A stretch of 64,000 nt of DNA, taken from positions 1,364,001 to 1,428,000 of the forward strand of contig NZ_CP104264.1 of the NCBI RefSeq assembly GCF_025244845.1, written 5' to 3'. Every line of letters starts with the position of its first letter. Position 1 is the first letter of the stretch. The DNA is from Arthrobacter sp. zg-Y1171. Lineage in GTDB: Bacteria > Actinomycetota > Actinomycetes > Actinomycetales > Micrococcaceae. The notes under the pieces were generated by a model. That model was not told where the DNA came from. It did not search any database and was given only the letters and a program-made list of their open reading frames with translations. Both the position numbers and the translations under genes were made by a program. Of the stretch, positions 9,033 through 16,752 are shown piece after piece.

Positions 9033-9929
9033 TCAACTCGAGCGGATCGGGACAGGGTGGTGATGCGGATGGCCGTCGGCCGCCCCGTGGTTGTGGGATT
9101 GGCCGATGTCCGCGTCAAAGGCGTGTGAGTGGGCGTAACCGTGACCGTGATCAGCCTGCAGTCCGGCGTCAATACCGGTGGAGCCGTGGCTGAGGTTGTG
9201 CAGTGCGTCGCGAACACGCTCGCCGATGACGCGAAGCACCGCCTGCTCGCTCATGAGTGCACCGTAGAACCGGGCTTGGGCGAAATCTCCCTCGCCGAAG
9301 GGCACCGTTTCGCCGTGCACGGTCGGCACCCGCCGAAATCCTCCGGGAACAACCACCGTCTCCGTGCTGCCGAGCAGACCCAGCCGTCGTACGGCCTCCA
9401 GGAGCGCATCCGCGTCGTTGACAGTGGCAACCTCCACGAGGTTGCCGGCCCCGTTCGTGCGCACCAGATGCGCGATGCGGTAGAGCTCGGCGTCATCGAA
9501 AGGATTGGCGGCGTCCCCGACGATCAGCACTGCCGCCTCCGGGGACTGCCTGCGCACCTCGACGGCGGCGGCCCGAAGCCAAGCCGTGAGATGGTCGCCG
9601 GTGCCGAATTCGTCGGCCAGGGCCAGCGGGGCCGAGGCGGCACCGCGCGGGACTGCACCGGCTCCCAGCCAGCGGAGGGTCTTCGCCGTGTCCGCAACAA
9701 GTGTCGGGTTGCGGCCGAAGGTCAGCGGCAGCACGACGACGGGTGCGGGGTCCGCTCCGTCGGCCCTGTCCGCACGCAGCCGAGTAAGGACATTGTGCAG
9801 CGGTCGTCCGGCGGGGGTAATGAGGGCCCCCGGAAGGGAAGCCCTGACAAAGGACAGATCCGCTCCGTTGCCGCTCTCATGTCCTCCGACCAGTACCACC
9901 GTCGCACCCGGCTCGATGGGCCAGGTCAA
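9033..9929 (-). CDS. CbiX/SirB-like class II chelatase homologue with His-rich tail
   Basis: The product (about 298 residues if translated from TTG 9929) is inserted between ureA and ureB. The N-terminus TVVLVGGHESG resembles the first metal-site loop of sirohydrochlorin chelatases (GHGS in CbiX). VVVLPLTFGRNPTLVADTAKTL resembles the second conserved segment, but I do not see the second histidine usually found there. A second half (AAVLIVGDAANPFDDAELY, then ETVVVPGGFRRVPTV) suggests an internal duplication. The last 33 residues before PVPIRSS contain ten histidines (DHGHGYAHSHAF, SHNHG, GHPHHHP). Ordinary cobalamin genes are absent nearby. A role in holding or passing nickel to urease, in place of the missing UreE, is my inference. 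The start is uncertain because no ATG or GTG lies close to the ureA stop. Confidence 0.7.
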   Translation of the reverse strand: MTWPIEPGATVVLVGGHESGNGADLSFVRASLPGALITPAGRPLHNVLTRLRADRADGADPAPVVVLPLTFGRNPTLVADTAKTLRWLGAGAVPRGAASAPLALADEFGTGDHLTAWLRAAAVEVRRQSPEAAVLIVGDAANPFDDAELYRIAHLVRTNGAGNLVEVATVNDADALLEAVRRLGLLGSTETVVVPGGFRRVPTVHGETVPFGEGDFAQARFYGALMSEQAVLRVIGERVRDALHNLSHGSTGIDAGLQADHGHGYAHSHAFDADIGQSHNHGAADGHPHHHPVPIRSS

Positions 9930-9930
9930 G

Positions 9931-10236
9931 TCACACCCCGATGGGATCGTGACAGGAGACCAGCTTGCTGCCGTCGGCGAAAGTCGCCTCGACCTGCAGG
10001 AGGGGCAGCCGTTCACGGACGCCGTCCATGCACTGGCTTTCAGAAACGATGGTCTTACCGAGTTCCATCACCTCTGCGACGGTCCGGCCGTCGCGGGCAC
10101 CCTCCAGGATCGCCTCGCAGATGAGGGCGGTGGCCTCGCTGACATTGAGCTTGGTTCCCCGCTCGCGCCGCTTACGGGCCAAATCCGCCACTTGGTATAT
10201 GTAGAGTTTGTCTATTTCCTTGGGAGTGAGGTTCAT
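9931..10236 (-). CDS. ureA: Urease gamma subunit
   Basis: The 101-residue gamma subunit is the first gene of the operon. MNLTPKEIDKLYIYQVADLARKR, GTKLNVSEATALI, GKTIVSESQCMDGV and LLQVEATFADGSKLVSCHDPI are near-invariant family segments. The ATG at 10236 follows GAAGGTGAAGGT. Upstream, 10237-10394 should hold the operon promoter. AGATACGAT on the minus strand near 10260 is a possible -10 region, but I see no matching -35 or regulator site. The CbiX-like gene begins almost directly after its stop. Confidence 0.97.
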   Translation of the reverse strand: MNLTPKEIDKLYIYQVADLARKRRERGTKLNVSEATALICEAILEGARDGRTVAEVMELGKTIVSESQCMDGVRERLPLLQVEATFADGSKLVSCHDPIGV

Positions 10237-10394
10237 ACCTTCACCTTCAGACGCAGTTGCGATCGTATCTGGACCGCTCGCCCGACGCACCGGTCTGGCT
10301 CGCTTACAAAAAACCGTACGCGCACGCATCAGCCACGACCACCCGTTCCCGGCCATCTACGCCCGTACCCGGAGAAATGGGGGGGCGGCAGAAC

Positions 10395-10430
10395 AGAGGG
10401 CCCCCGTTCCGGACGGAACAGGGGCCCTCT
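10395..10430 (-). terminator. Hairpin terminator after osmC
   Basis: AGAGGGCCCC and GTTCC pair with GGAAC and GGGGCCCTCT around a short GGAC turn. The stem is nearly perfect and lies 20 bases past the osmC stop on the minus strand, so it isolates osmC from the urease operon promoter region. Confidence 0.75.
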
Positions 10431-10450
10431 GTGCTGCGGATAGCCGGCTC

Positions 10451-10879
10451 CTAGGACTCGAGAGTGGCGTCCAGGGAGATCTTGATGCCGGCGAGTGCCT
10501 GGGACACGGGGCAGCCGCTCTTGGCAGCCTCAGCGATGTCCGTGAACTCCTCCGCGGTCAGGCCGGGAACCACCGCGGTAACTTTCAGCCGGCTTTCGGT
10601 GATGCCGGTGCCGGGGACAAAGGTCACGTCAGCGGACGTTTCGATCCGTTCCGCGGTCTTTCCTGCCTCGGCCAAACCGTTGCTGAAGGCCATGGAGAAG
10701 CAGGCTGAGTGGGCAGCGGCAATAAGTTCCTCAGGGCTGGTCTTGCCGTTGGCTTCTTCGGCGCGGGCCTTCCACGTGACGTCATAGGTGCCGAGTCCGG
10801 AGGAGTCGAGGGTGACGTTTCCCTTGCCGTTGAAGAGGTCGCCGTTCCAAACGGTATGGGCTGAACGGACTGTAGCCAT
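10451..10879 (-). CDS. osmC: OsmC/Ohr-family peroxiredoxin
   Basis: The 142-residue OsmC-type thiol peroxidase reduces organic hydroperoxides. The reactive Cys60 is in ELIAAAHSACFSM, with the conserved Glu at PEEL (51), and the resolving Cys123 is in SGCPVSQAL. ATG 10879 has a strong AAGGAGA ribosome site, so the frame upstream of it is not used. The N-terminal VWNGDLFNGKG fits the OsmC subgroup better than Ohr. It is transcribed alone: a terminator follows, and an 81-base gap separates it from the preceding membrane protein gene. TAGGAT near 10938 on the minus strand is a plausible -10 element. Confidence 0.9.
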   Translation of the reverse strand: MATVRSAHTVWNGDLFNGKGNVTLDSSGLGTYDVTWKARAEEANGKTSPEELIAAAHSACFSMAFSNGLAEAGKTAERIETSADVTFVPGTGITESRLKVTAVVPGLTAEEFTDIAEAAKSGCPVSQALAGIKISLDATLES

Positions 10880-10960
10880 GGGGGTCTCCTTAAACAGTGA
10901 TGGGACGGGGCCGGCAACAAGCCGGCACACCATCCCATCCTATTTCCGCTGTTGTGCGGA

Positions 10961-11308
10961 CTACCACATAGTGGCTACGGCAATATTGATGACCGCGAGG
11001 ATACCCACACCGTTCGCGAGTCCGGAGGACACCGGCTCGTCCTTCTTGTAGCGGCGCTGTCCGATGAAGGCCAGTACGGCAATCACCAGGGTGATCAGCA
11101 GCTTGATACCCACCTTCAGGTGGTTGACGTCGCCGTCGCCCATCTCATTGACCGCCACCAGTGCCAGGCCGGTGACCAGCTGGAGCAGTGCTGCGTGGAA
11201 CTGGCCGGGCAGAACGGTCGGATTCTTGATGCGGGCAAACCAGATGCCCACAATGATGGCTGCGCCGAGGATGTGCAGGAAAACGAGGAAGCTGTGAAGG
11301 AAGTCCAT
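10961..11308 (-). CDS. Small four-helix membrane protein, unknown function
   Basis: I do not recognise a named family. The 115-residue product has four hydrophobic helices. The first (LHSFLVFLHILGAAIIVGIWF) has histidines seven residues apart, a pattern also seen in small membrane proteins that bind haem or copper; that comparison is only suggestive. The loops are short, with a Lys/Arg-rich cytoplasmic segment (GQRRYKKDEP). A palindrome nearly identical to three sites in front of the bd oxidase genes lies about 70 bases upstream of its start, so it may share their regulator and have a respiratory role. Confidence 0.65.
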   Translation of the reverse strand: MDFLHSFLVFLHILGAAIIVGIWFARIKNPTVLPGQFHAALLQLVTGLALVAVNEMGDGDVNHLKVGIKLLITLVIAVLAFIGQRRYKKDEPVSSGLANGVGILAVINIAVATMW

Positions 11309-11369
11309 AAGGCCAGTTTACCGACTGGAAGTCGGGAACCTTGGGGAAAGCACGGGAGGCAGGTAACTT

Positions 11370-11386
11370 TTCTACAACATGTAGAG
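11370..11386. promoter_or_regulatory. BlaI-type operator-like palindrome
   Basis: TTCTACAACATGTAGAG matches the TTCTAC-N5-GTAGAA palindrome found three times upstream of cydA, with one mismatch in the last base. Its core CTACA-N3-TGTAG is perfectly symmetric and contains the TACA/TGTA half-sites typical of BlaI/MecI operators. It lies 62 to 78 bases upstream of the small membrane protein gene and downstream of the sucB terminator, so it belongs to the former. Confidence 0.55.
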
Positions 11387-11423
11387 AAAGTTCCGCAGGG
11401 TCGATTCCCCCGGAGAAACAGCG

Positions 11424-11457
11424 CAGGGCGCCCTCCCGGTAACGGGAGAGCGCCCTG
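11424..11457 (-). terminator. Hairpin terminator after the E2 gene
   Basis: CAGGGCGC and CTCCCG pair with CGGGAG and GCGCCCTG around a GTAA tetraloop, with one unpaired base on each side. The hairpin lies 18 bases past the E2 stop on the minus strand. Confidence 0.75.
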
Positions 11458-11474
11458 TCTCAGCGGAACCGGAA

Positions 11475-13256
11475 CTAGAGCCCCAGGTCTGCCTCGAAGT
11501 TGCCTTCTTCCAGGCGTGCCTTCAGCGTCTGCAGGAAGCGGCCTGCATCGGCGCCGTCCACCAGGCGGTGGTCGTACGTCAGGGAGAGGTACATCATCGA
11601 ACGGATGGCAATGTTGTCATTGCCCTCGGCGTCGGTGACAACCATGGGACGCTTGACGATCGCGCCGGTGCCCAGGATGCCGACCTGCGGCTGGTTGATG
11701 ATCGGCGTGTCGAAGAGGGCTCCGACGCTGCCGATGTTCGTGATGGTGAACGTGCCCCCGGAGAGCTCGTCGGGGCCGATCTTGTTGTTGCGCGTACGGC
11801 TGCCGACATCGGCAATCTTCTTGGCGAGGCCGGTGATGTTCAGGTCACCGGCGTCGTTGATGACCGGAACCAGCAGGCCCTTCTCGGTGTCCACGGCAAT
11901 CGCGAGGTGCTCGGCGTCGTGGTACGTGATTTCCTGCGTCTCGTTGTTGTACGAGGCGTTGAGGACCGGGTGCTGCTTCAGGCCCTCGACAACTGCCTTG
12001 GCAATGAACGGCAGGAAGGTGAGCTTCGCGCCGTTCTGCTGCTGGAAGTTGCCCTTGGCCTTCTGGCGCAGGGCTGCAATGCGGGTCATGTCGACCTCGT
12101 GCACCTGGGTCAGCTGTGCCGACTCCTCCAGGGACTCGCGCATACGGCGCGCGATGGTCTGGCGGATGCGCGGTGCCTTGACCGTGGTGCCGCGGAGCTT
12201 CGCGCTGGCTTCGCTGATCTGCGCCGGTGCTGCCTTTTCGGAGGCGGCGGAGGCTGCGGGAGCGGAAGCGGCGGGCTGCTGCGAGGCGGCCTTCTTGGCC
12301 TCGGCGGCTTCCAGCACGTCCTGCTTGCGGATGCGTCCGGCGACGCCGGAACCCTTGATGCTGGAGAGGTCGACGCCGTGTTCGTTGGCGAGCTTGCGCA
12401 CCAGCGGGGTCACGTAGGTGCCGCCGTCGTTGGAACCGCTGGGAGCCTCCTGCTTCGGAGCTTCGGCCTTGGGGGCTTCCTGCTTGGGAGCTTCGGCCTT
12501 GGGAGCTTCCTGCTTGGGAGCCTCCGCCTTGGGCTCTTCCTTCTTTTCCGGCTCGACGGCCGGCGCTTCGCGCTCGTCCTTGGAAGCGGCCGCTACGGGC
12601 TCGGCTCCCTTGGGCTCGGCCTTGGCGGGGGCAGCAGCACCGGATCCGATGACGGCCAGTACGGAACCGACCTCGGCCGTGTCGTCTTCATTGACCCGGA
12701 TTTCCAGCAGCTTGCCGGCTACCGGGGAAGGGATCTCGGTGTCGACCTTGTCGGTGGAAACCTCGAGCAGCGGCTCGTCCATTTCGACGTCGTCGCCAAC
12801 GGCCTTGAGCCAGCGGGTGACGGTGCCTTCGGTGACGGACTCGCCGAGGGCGGGGAGGGTGACCTCGGTGCCTTCGCCGGAGCCGCTCTCCGCGGGGGCT
12901 TCCTCAGCCGGGGCAGCAGCCGCGGGAGCTTCTTCAGCGGCCGGAGCCGGAGCCTCTTCGGCCGGTGCTTCCTGGTTGGCGGCGCTGCCGCCGTCGTCCG
13001 GCTGTTCGCCGGAGCCGGAGCCGTCGCCGATGCGCACAAGTGCTGCGCCGACCTCGGCGGTTTCGTCTTCGGCCACGAGGATTTCCTCGATGACGCCGGC
13101 AACGGGGGAGGGGATTTCGGTGTCAACCTTGTCGGTGGATACCTCGAGCAGGGGCTCGTCGACCTCGACGCGGTCGCCCACGTTCTTCAGCCAGCGGGTG
13201 ACGGTGCCTTCGGTGACGCTTTCCCCGAGGGCTGGTAAGTTCACGGTTTCAGACAT
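11475..13256 (-). CDS. sucB: 2-oxoacid dehydrogenase E2, dihydrolipoamide acyltransferase (sucB type)
   Basis: The 593-residue E2 core transfers succinyl or acetyl groups to CoA. There are two lipoyl domains, each with the [13 protein letters not shown] turn. Their lipoylated lysines are Lys43 and Lys170. Pro/Ala/Glu-rich linkers follow, including three [10 protein letters not shown] repeats. The E3/E1-binding domain spans about 281-317 ([31 protein letters not shown]), and the catalytic domain ends in [16 protein letters not shown] with the active-site His and Asp. Actinobacterial E2 proteins of this type may serve pyruvate as well as 2-oxoglutarate dehydrogenase, so the symbol is tentative. 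lpdA (E3) lies directly upstream, with a hairpin in the 120-base gap between them. Confidence 0.9.
   Translation of the reverse strand: MSETVNLPALGESVTEGTVTRWLKNVGDRVEVDEPLLEVSTDKVDTEIPSPVAGVIEEILVAEDETAEVGAALVRIGDGSGSGEQPDDGGSAANQEAPAEEAPAPAAEEAPAAAAPAEEAPAESGSGEGTEVTLPALGESVTEGTVTRWLKAVGDDVEMDEPLLEVSTDKVDTEIPSPVAGKLLEIRVNEDDTAEVGSVLAVIGSGAAAPAKAEPKGAEPVAAASKDEREAPAVEPEKKEEPKAEAPKQEAPKAEAPKQEAPKAEAPKQEAPSGSNDGGTYVTPLVRKLANEHGVDLSSIKGSGVAGRIRKQDVLEAAEAKKAASQQPAASAPAASAASEKAAPAQISEASAKLRGTTVKAPRIRQTIARRMRESLEESAQLTQVHEVDMTRIAALRQKAKGNFQQQNGAKLTFLPFIAKAVVEGLKQHPVLNASYNNETQEITYHDAEHLAIAVDTEKGLLVPVINDAGDLNITGLAKKIADVGSRTRNNKIGPDELSGGTFTITNIGSVGALFDTPIINQPQVGILGTGAIVKRPMVVTDAEGNDNIAIRSMMYLSLTYDHRLVDGADAGRFLQTLKARLEEGNFEADLGL
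12441..12530 (-). repeat. Three 30-bp in-frame tandem repeats in the E2 linker
   Basis: Three consecutive 30-bp units (12441-12470, 12471-12500, 12501-12530) differ by a few bases and encode [14 protein letters not shown] decapeptides in the flexible linker between the second lipoyl domain and the E3-binding domain. Copy number could vary between strains without breaking the frame. Confidence 0.85.
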
Positions 13257-13322
13257 ATTGTCCCCGTTTCTCCTTGTTAGATCTTTTGTGACCAGCCGTG
13301 CCGCTGGTGCTGGTGATGATTT

Positions 13323-13361
13323 CCCCCGGGCCGCAGCCGCAAACCGGATGCGGCCCGGGGG
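13323..13361 (-). terminator. Hairpin between lpdA and sucB
   Basis: CCCCCGGGCCGCA pairs perfectly with TGCGGCCCGGGGG across a 13-base loop. It lies 16 bases past the lpdA stop on the minus strand. It could end lpdA transcription or, if leaky, reduce read-through into sucB. Confidence 0.75.
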
Positions 13362-13376
13362 AGTGAATCTTAGGTA

Positions 13377-14759
13377 TTAACCGTGAAGGGGTTTGCCGGC
13401 CAGGGCCATAGCGGCTTCGCCCAGCGCTTCGTTCTGCGTCGGGTGAGCGTGGATCAGGCTGGCAATATCCTCAGGGTACGCCTCCCAGTTGACGATCAGC
13501 TGGGCTTCACCGATCTGCTCGCCGATACGGCCGCCGATCATGTGAACGCCCACGATGGGGCCGTCCTTCTCGCGGACCATCTTGATGAGGCCGGAGGAAC
13601 CGAGGATGGAGGTCTTGCCGTTGCCGGCCAGGTTGTATTCCTGGACCTCGACGTTCTCGGCGCCCAGCTTGTCCTTGGCCTTGGCCTCGGTCAGGCCGAC
13701 GGAGGCGATTTCCGGCTCGCAGTAGGTGACCTTGGGGATGTTGACGTCGTCAACCACAACGGGCTTCAGGCCGGCGATTTCCTCGGCAACGAAGATGCCC
13801 TGCTGGAAGCCGCGGTGGGCCAGCTGCAGGCCGGGAACAATGTCACCCACGGCGTAGATGTTGCCGACGCCGGTGTGCAGGCGGTCATTGGTGATGACGA
13901 AGCCGCGGTCCATGGTCAGTCCGGCTTCTTCGTAGCCCAGGTTGGCGGTGACGGGGCCGCGGCCCACGGCAACGAGCAGCAGATCGGCTTCGAAGGTCTT
14001 GCCGTCGGCCAGCGTGACGACGACGCCGTCGTCGTTCTGCTGGACGTTGTCGAAGAAGATGCCGGTGCTGAACTTGATGCCGCGCTTCTTGTACGCGCGT
14101 TCAAGCTGCTTGATGATGGCTGCGTCCTCGTTGGGAACCAGCGAGGGCAGGCCCTCCACGATGGTGACGTCCACGCCGAAGGAGTTCCAGACAGAGGCGA
14201 ATTCGACGCCGATGACGCCGCCGCCGAGGATAACCGCGCTCTTGGGTACGGTGTCCATCTTCAGTGCCTGGTCGGAGGTGATGACCTTGCCGCCGATTTC
14301 CAGGCCCGGCAGTGAACGGGAGTAGGAACCGGTGGCCAGGATGATGTTCTTGCCGGTGTAGGTCTCACCGTTGACCTCGATGGTCTTTTCGCTGGTGAGC
14401 TTGCCTTCACCCTCGATGACGGTGATGCCCTTGGACTTGATCAGGCCCTGCAGGCCGCGGAACTTGCCCGCAATGATGTTGTCCTTGTAGGAGTTCACGG
14501 CCGTCATGTCGATGGAGTCGAAGGTGGCGTTGATGCCGTACTTCGAGGCCGTCTTGGCGTTCTCCGCGATTTCAGCGGAGTGCAGGAGCGCCTTGGTGGG
14601 GATGCAGCCGTTGTGAAGGCAGGTCCCGCCCAGCTTCCCCTTTTCAATCAGACCTACGGAGAATCCCAGCTCCACGGAGCGCAGTGCCGCGGCGTAGCCG
14701 CCGCTGCCTCCGCCGAGGATCAGGATGTCGAACTCTTGCGCAGCTGCCTTATCGGCCAC
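13377..14759 (-). CDS. lpdA: Dihydrolipoyl dehydrogenase (E3)
   Basis: The 460-residue flavoprotein re-oxidises dihydrolipoyl groups of 2-oxoacid dehydrogenases with NAD+. The FAD-binding GGGSGGYAAALRS is at 16-28 and the redox-active pair is Cys47/Cys52 (GGTCLHNGCIPTKALLHSAE). The NAD-binding GGGVIGVEFASVW is in the middle, and the C-terminal HAHPTQNEALGEA carries the catalytic His-Glu. I chose GTG 14759, which has GAGGGAG upstream; the frame extends further but encodes nothing conserved. With sucB downstream it provides E2 and E3. No E1 gene is in the window. Confidence 0.96.
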   Translation of the reverse strand: MADKAAAQEFDILILGGGSGGYAAALRSVELGFSVGLIEKGKLGGTCLHNGCIPTKALLHSAEIAENAKTASKYGINATFDSIDMTAVNSYKDNIIAGKFRGLQGLIKSKGITVIEGEGKLTSEKTIEVNGETYTGKNIILATGSYSRSLPGLEIGGKVITSDQALKMDTVPKSAVILGGGVIGVEFASVWNSFGVDVTIVEGLPSLVPNEDAAIIKQLERAYKKRGIKFSTGIFFDNVQQNDDGVVVTLADGKTFEADLLLVAVGRGPVTANLGYEEAGLTMDRGFVITNDRLHTGVGNIYAVGDIVPGLQLAHRGFQQGIFVAEEIAGLKPVVVDDVNIPKVTYCEPEIASVGLTEAKAKDKLGAENVEVQEYNLAGNGKTSILGSSGLIKMVREKDGPIVGVHMIGGRIGEQIGEAQLIVNWEAYPEDIASLIHAHPTQNEALGEAAMALAGKPLHG

Positions 14760-14841
14760 TTGGACGCTCCCTCGCGTATTCGTTAGACGCGCCCATGCGC
14801 GCCGATGAGTTATTGGGCGTTTGTGATCAGTCCTCACCCTA

Positions 14842-14889
14842 TCGCCCCCTACCACCGGCATCCACTTGAACACAGGCAGTAGGGGGCGA
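14842..14889. repeat. 10-bp inverted repeat between pepA and lpdA
   Basis: TCGCCCCCTA and TAGGGGGCGA form a perfect 10-bp inverted repeat separated by 28 bases. It lies 83 to 130 bases upstream of the lpdA start and 60 to 108 bases past the pepA stop. It may be an operator or leader structure for lpdA, or a long-loop terminator for pepA. Confidence 0.5.
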
Positions 14890-14921
14890 AGTGTAATGAG
14901 AAACACCTGCCACAACCGTCA

Positions 14922-14938
14922 GTTCCGTTTCACGGAAC
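14922..14938 (-). terminator. Short hairpin after pepA
   Basis: GTTCCGT and ACGGAAC form a perfect 7-bp stem with a 3-base loop, 12 bases past the pepA stop. The stem is short for a sole terminator; the longer inverted repeat at 14842-14889 may contribute. Confidence 0.45.
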
Positions 14939-14949
14939 CGTATTGGATG

Positions 14950-16479
14950 CTATGAGGCGCGCGCCACGACGTCTTCGGCGTAGGCCACCAAGGTGCGGAC
15001 GGCGACGCCGGTGCCTTCCTTCGGGGTGTAGCCGTAGGGGGCGCTGTCATTGAAAGCCGGTCCCGCGATGTCCAGGTGTGCCCACGGAATCTTGGTTCCG
15101 TTGACCTCGCCGACGAATTCCCGCAGGAAGGTGGCGGCGGTCATCATGCCGCCGAACCGCTCCCCGTGGTTGGCGATATCCGCCACCTGGGAATCCAGGC
15201 TAGCCCGCAGCTCCTCCGGAATCGGCATCGGCCAGAACAGCTCGCCGGCACGGTCCGCCGCTGCCTTGACGGCGTCCCGAACGCCTTCTTCGCCCATGAC
15301 TGCGGAGACGCGCCGGCCCAGGGCAATCATCTGGGCACCGGTCAGCGTAGCCACGTCGATGATCGCGTCGGGGGCTTCCTCGCTGGCAGCCACCAGACCG
15401 TCGGCCATCACCAGCCGGCCCTCGGCGTCCGTGTTCAGGACCTCGACGGTGCGGCCGCCGTAGGTGGTCATGACGTCGGAGGGACGCTGCGCCGTGCCCG
15501 AGGGCATGTTCTCGGCAATGCAGAGCCAGGAGGTCACCTTGATGGGAAGCCCCAGTTCGGCGATGGCCAGCAGGGCGTTCAGTACGACGGCGGCCCCGCC
15601 CATGTCCGACTTCATCGCCTCCATGCCGGCGGCCGGCTTGAGGGACAGTCCGCCGGAGTCGAAGGTGATGCCCTTGCCGACGAGCGCCAGCTTGACCTTC
15701 GAGCGCAGCGGCGCGTATTCGAGCTTGACCAGGCGCGGGGGACGGGCCGATCCCTTGCCCACCCCGAGGATGCCGCCGAAGCCTTCGCGTTCCAGCTTCT
15801 TTTCGTCCATCACGGTGACCTTCACGGGCAGCGACTTGGCCAGGTCCTTGGCCGCGGCGGCGAAGGTCTCCGGGTAGAGGTGGCTCGGCGGCTGGTTGAC
15901 CAGGGTCCGGGTGGCGTTGACCGCACGGCCGAGGATGCGGGCGCGTTCGAGGGCCGGCTTCAGGCCCTTCTCGTCAGCGGCTGCAGTGATAACGGTGATC
16001 TCGGAAACCGGCGCCGGAACCTTGTCCGCGGTGGCGGCACTGCGGTGTTCGGTGAAGCTGTACGCGCCGAACAGGGCACCTTCGGCGACGGCTGCGGCGT
16101 CGGCCACGGTGCCGGCCGGCAGTGCGAGGGCGACGGATCCGGTGCCGGCAATCTGGCGGACGGCTGATCCGGCGGCGCGGCGCAGGGCTTCCTCGGTCAG
16201 GGCGACGCCGGCCGAAACCTTGCCGAGGCCGGTAAGGACCAGCATGTCCGCGTCGGCCTCGGGCAGGCCGGGCAGGCGGTGGACTTCGTCAACGGCGCCG
16301 GTGACGCCGAGCAGCGGCAGTGAAGCAGCCAGGGCGGCAGACGCCTTGGGGGAGAGCGGGCTTTCAATCAGGACGGGACCGTCGGGGGTCTGGCCGACGC
16401 CGATCACGAGTGCGCTGGCGGCAACCTTCCGCCCGTCCCTGGATACTGCCGACAGGCTGGGTTCACTGGCTTTGTTCAC
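14950..16479 (-). CDS. pepA: Leucyl aminopeptidase, M17 family
   Basis: The 509-residue cytosolic dinuclear-metal exopeptidase removes N-terminal residues from peptides. The family signature NTDAEGRLVMADGL holds metal and catalytic residues. Upstream, LALVGKGITFDSGGLSLKP provides the Lys and Asp ligands and MKSDMGGAAVVL another Asp. The first 170 residues form the less conserved N-terminal domain. C-terminal HLDIAGPAFNDSAPYGYTPKEGTGVAVRTL is typical. It is transcribed divergently from the PAC2 gene. The 273 bases between them (16480-16752) hold both promoters and no further gene. Confidence 0.95.
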   Translation of the reverse strand: MNKASEPSLSAVSRDGRKVAASALVIGVGQTPDGPVLIESPLSPKASAALAASLPLLGVTGAVDEVHRLPGLPEADADMLVLTGLGKVSAGVALTEEALRRAAGSAVRQIAGTGSVALALPAGTVADAAAVAEGALFGAYSFTEHRSAATADKVPAPVSEITVITAAADEKGLKPALERARILGRAVNATRTLVNQPPSHLYPETFAAAAKDLAKSLPVKVTVMDEKKLEREGFGGILGVGKGSARPPRLVKLEYAPLRSKVKLALVGKGITFDSGGLSLKPAAGMEAMKSDMGGAAVVLNALLAIAELGLPIKVTSWLCIAENMPSGTAQRPSDVMTTYGGRTVEVLNTDAEGRLVMADGLVAASEEAPDAIIDVATLTGAQMIALGRRVSAVMGEEGVRDAVKAAADRAGELFWPMPIPEELRASLDSQVADIANHGERFGGMMTAATFLREFVGEVNGTKIPWAHLDIAGPAFNDSAPYGYTPKEGTGVAVRTLVAYAEDVVARAS

Positions 16480-16752
16480 GAAGCTGGTTCCTCACGGTTC
16501 TGTGTTGCTCTGCGTTTACCACACCGATCGTAGTCCGAAGAACGCCCGCATGCCGCAACGTTGCTTCTAGCTGCTGCACGGGGCCGTTAGTAAAGGCAGG
16601 TCCCGGTTCCGGAATGAAACGCACGCGTCCGGGCGTTTACCCTTGAGTAAGGGCACAGCAACGGTCTAAAGCAGCCGGATTCACCGGTCGTCACCTTCCT
16701 GTGCCAAGAGCCTGTGCCAAGAGCGCACGTGAGTTCCCGGGAGGGGTAAGAC

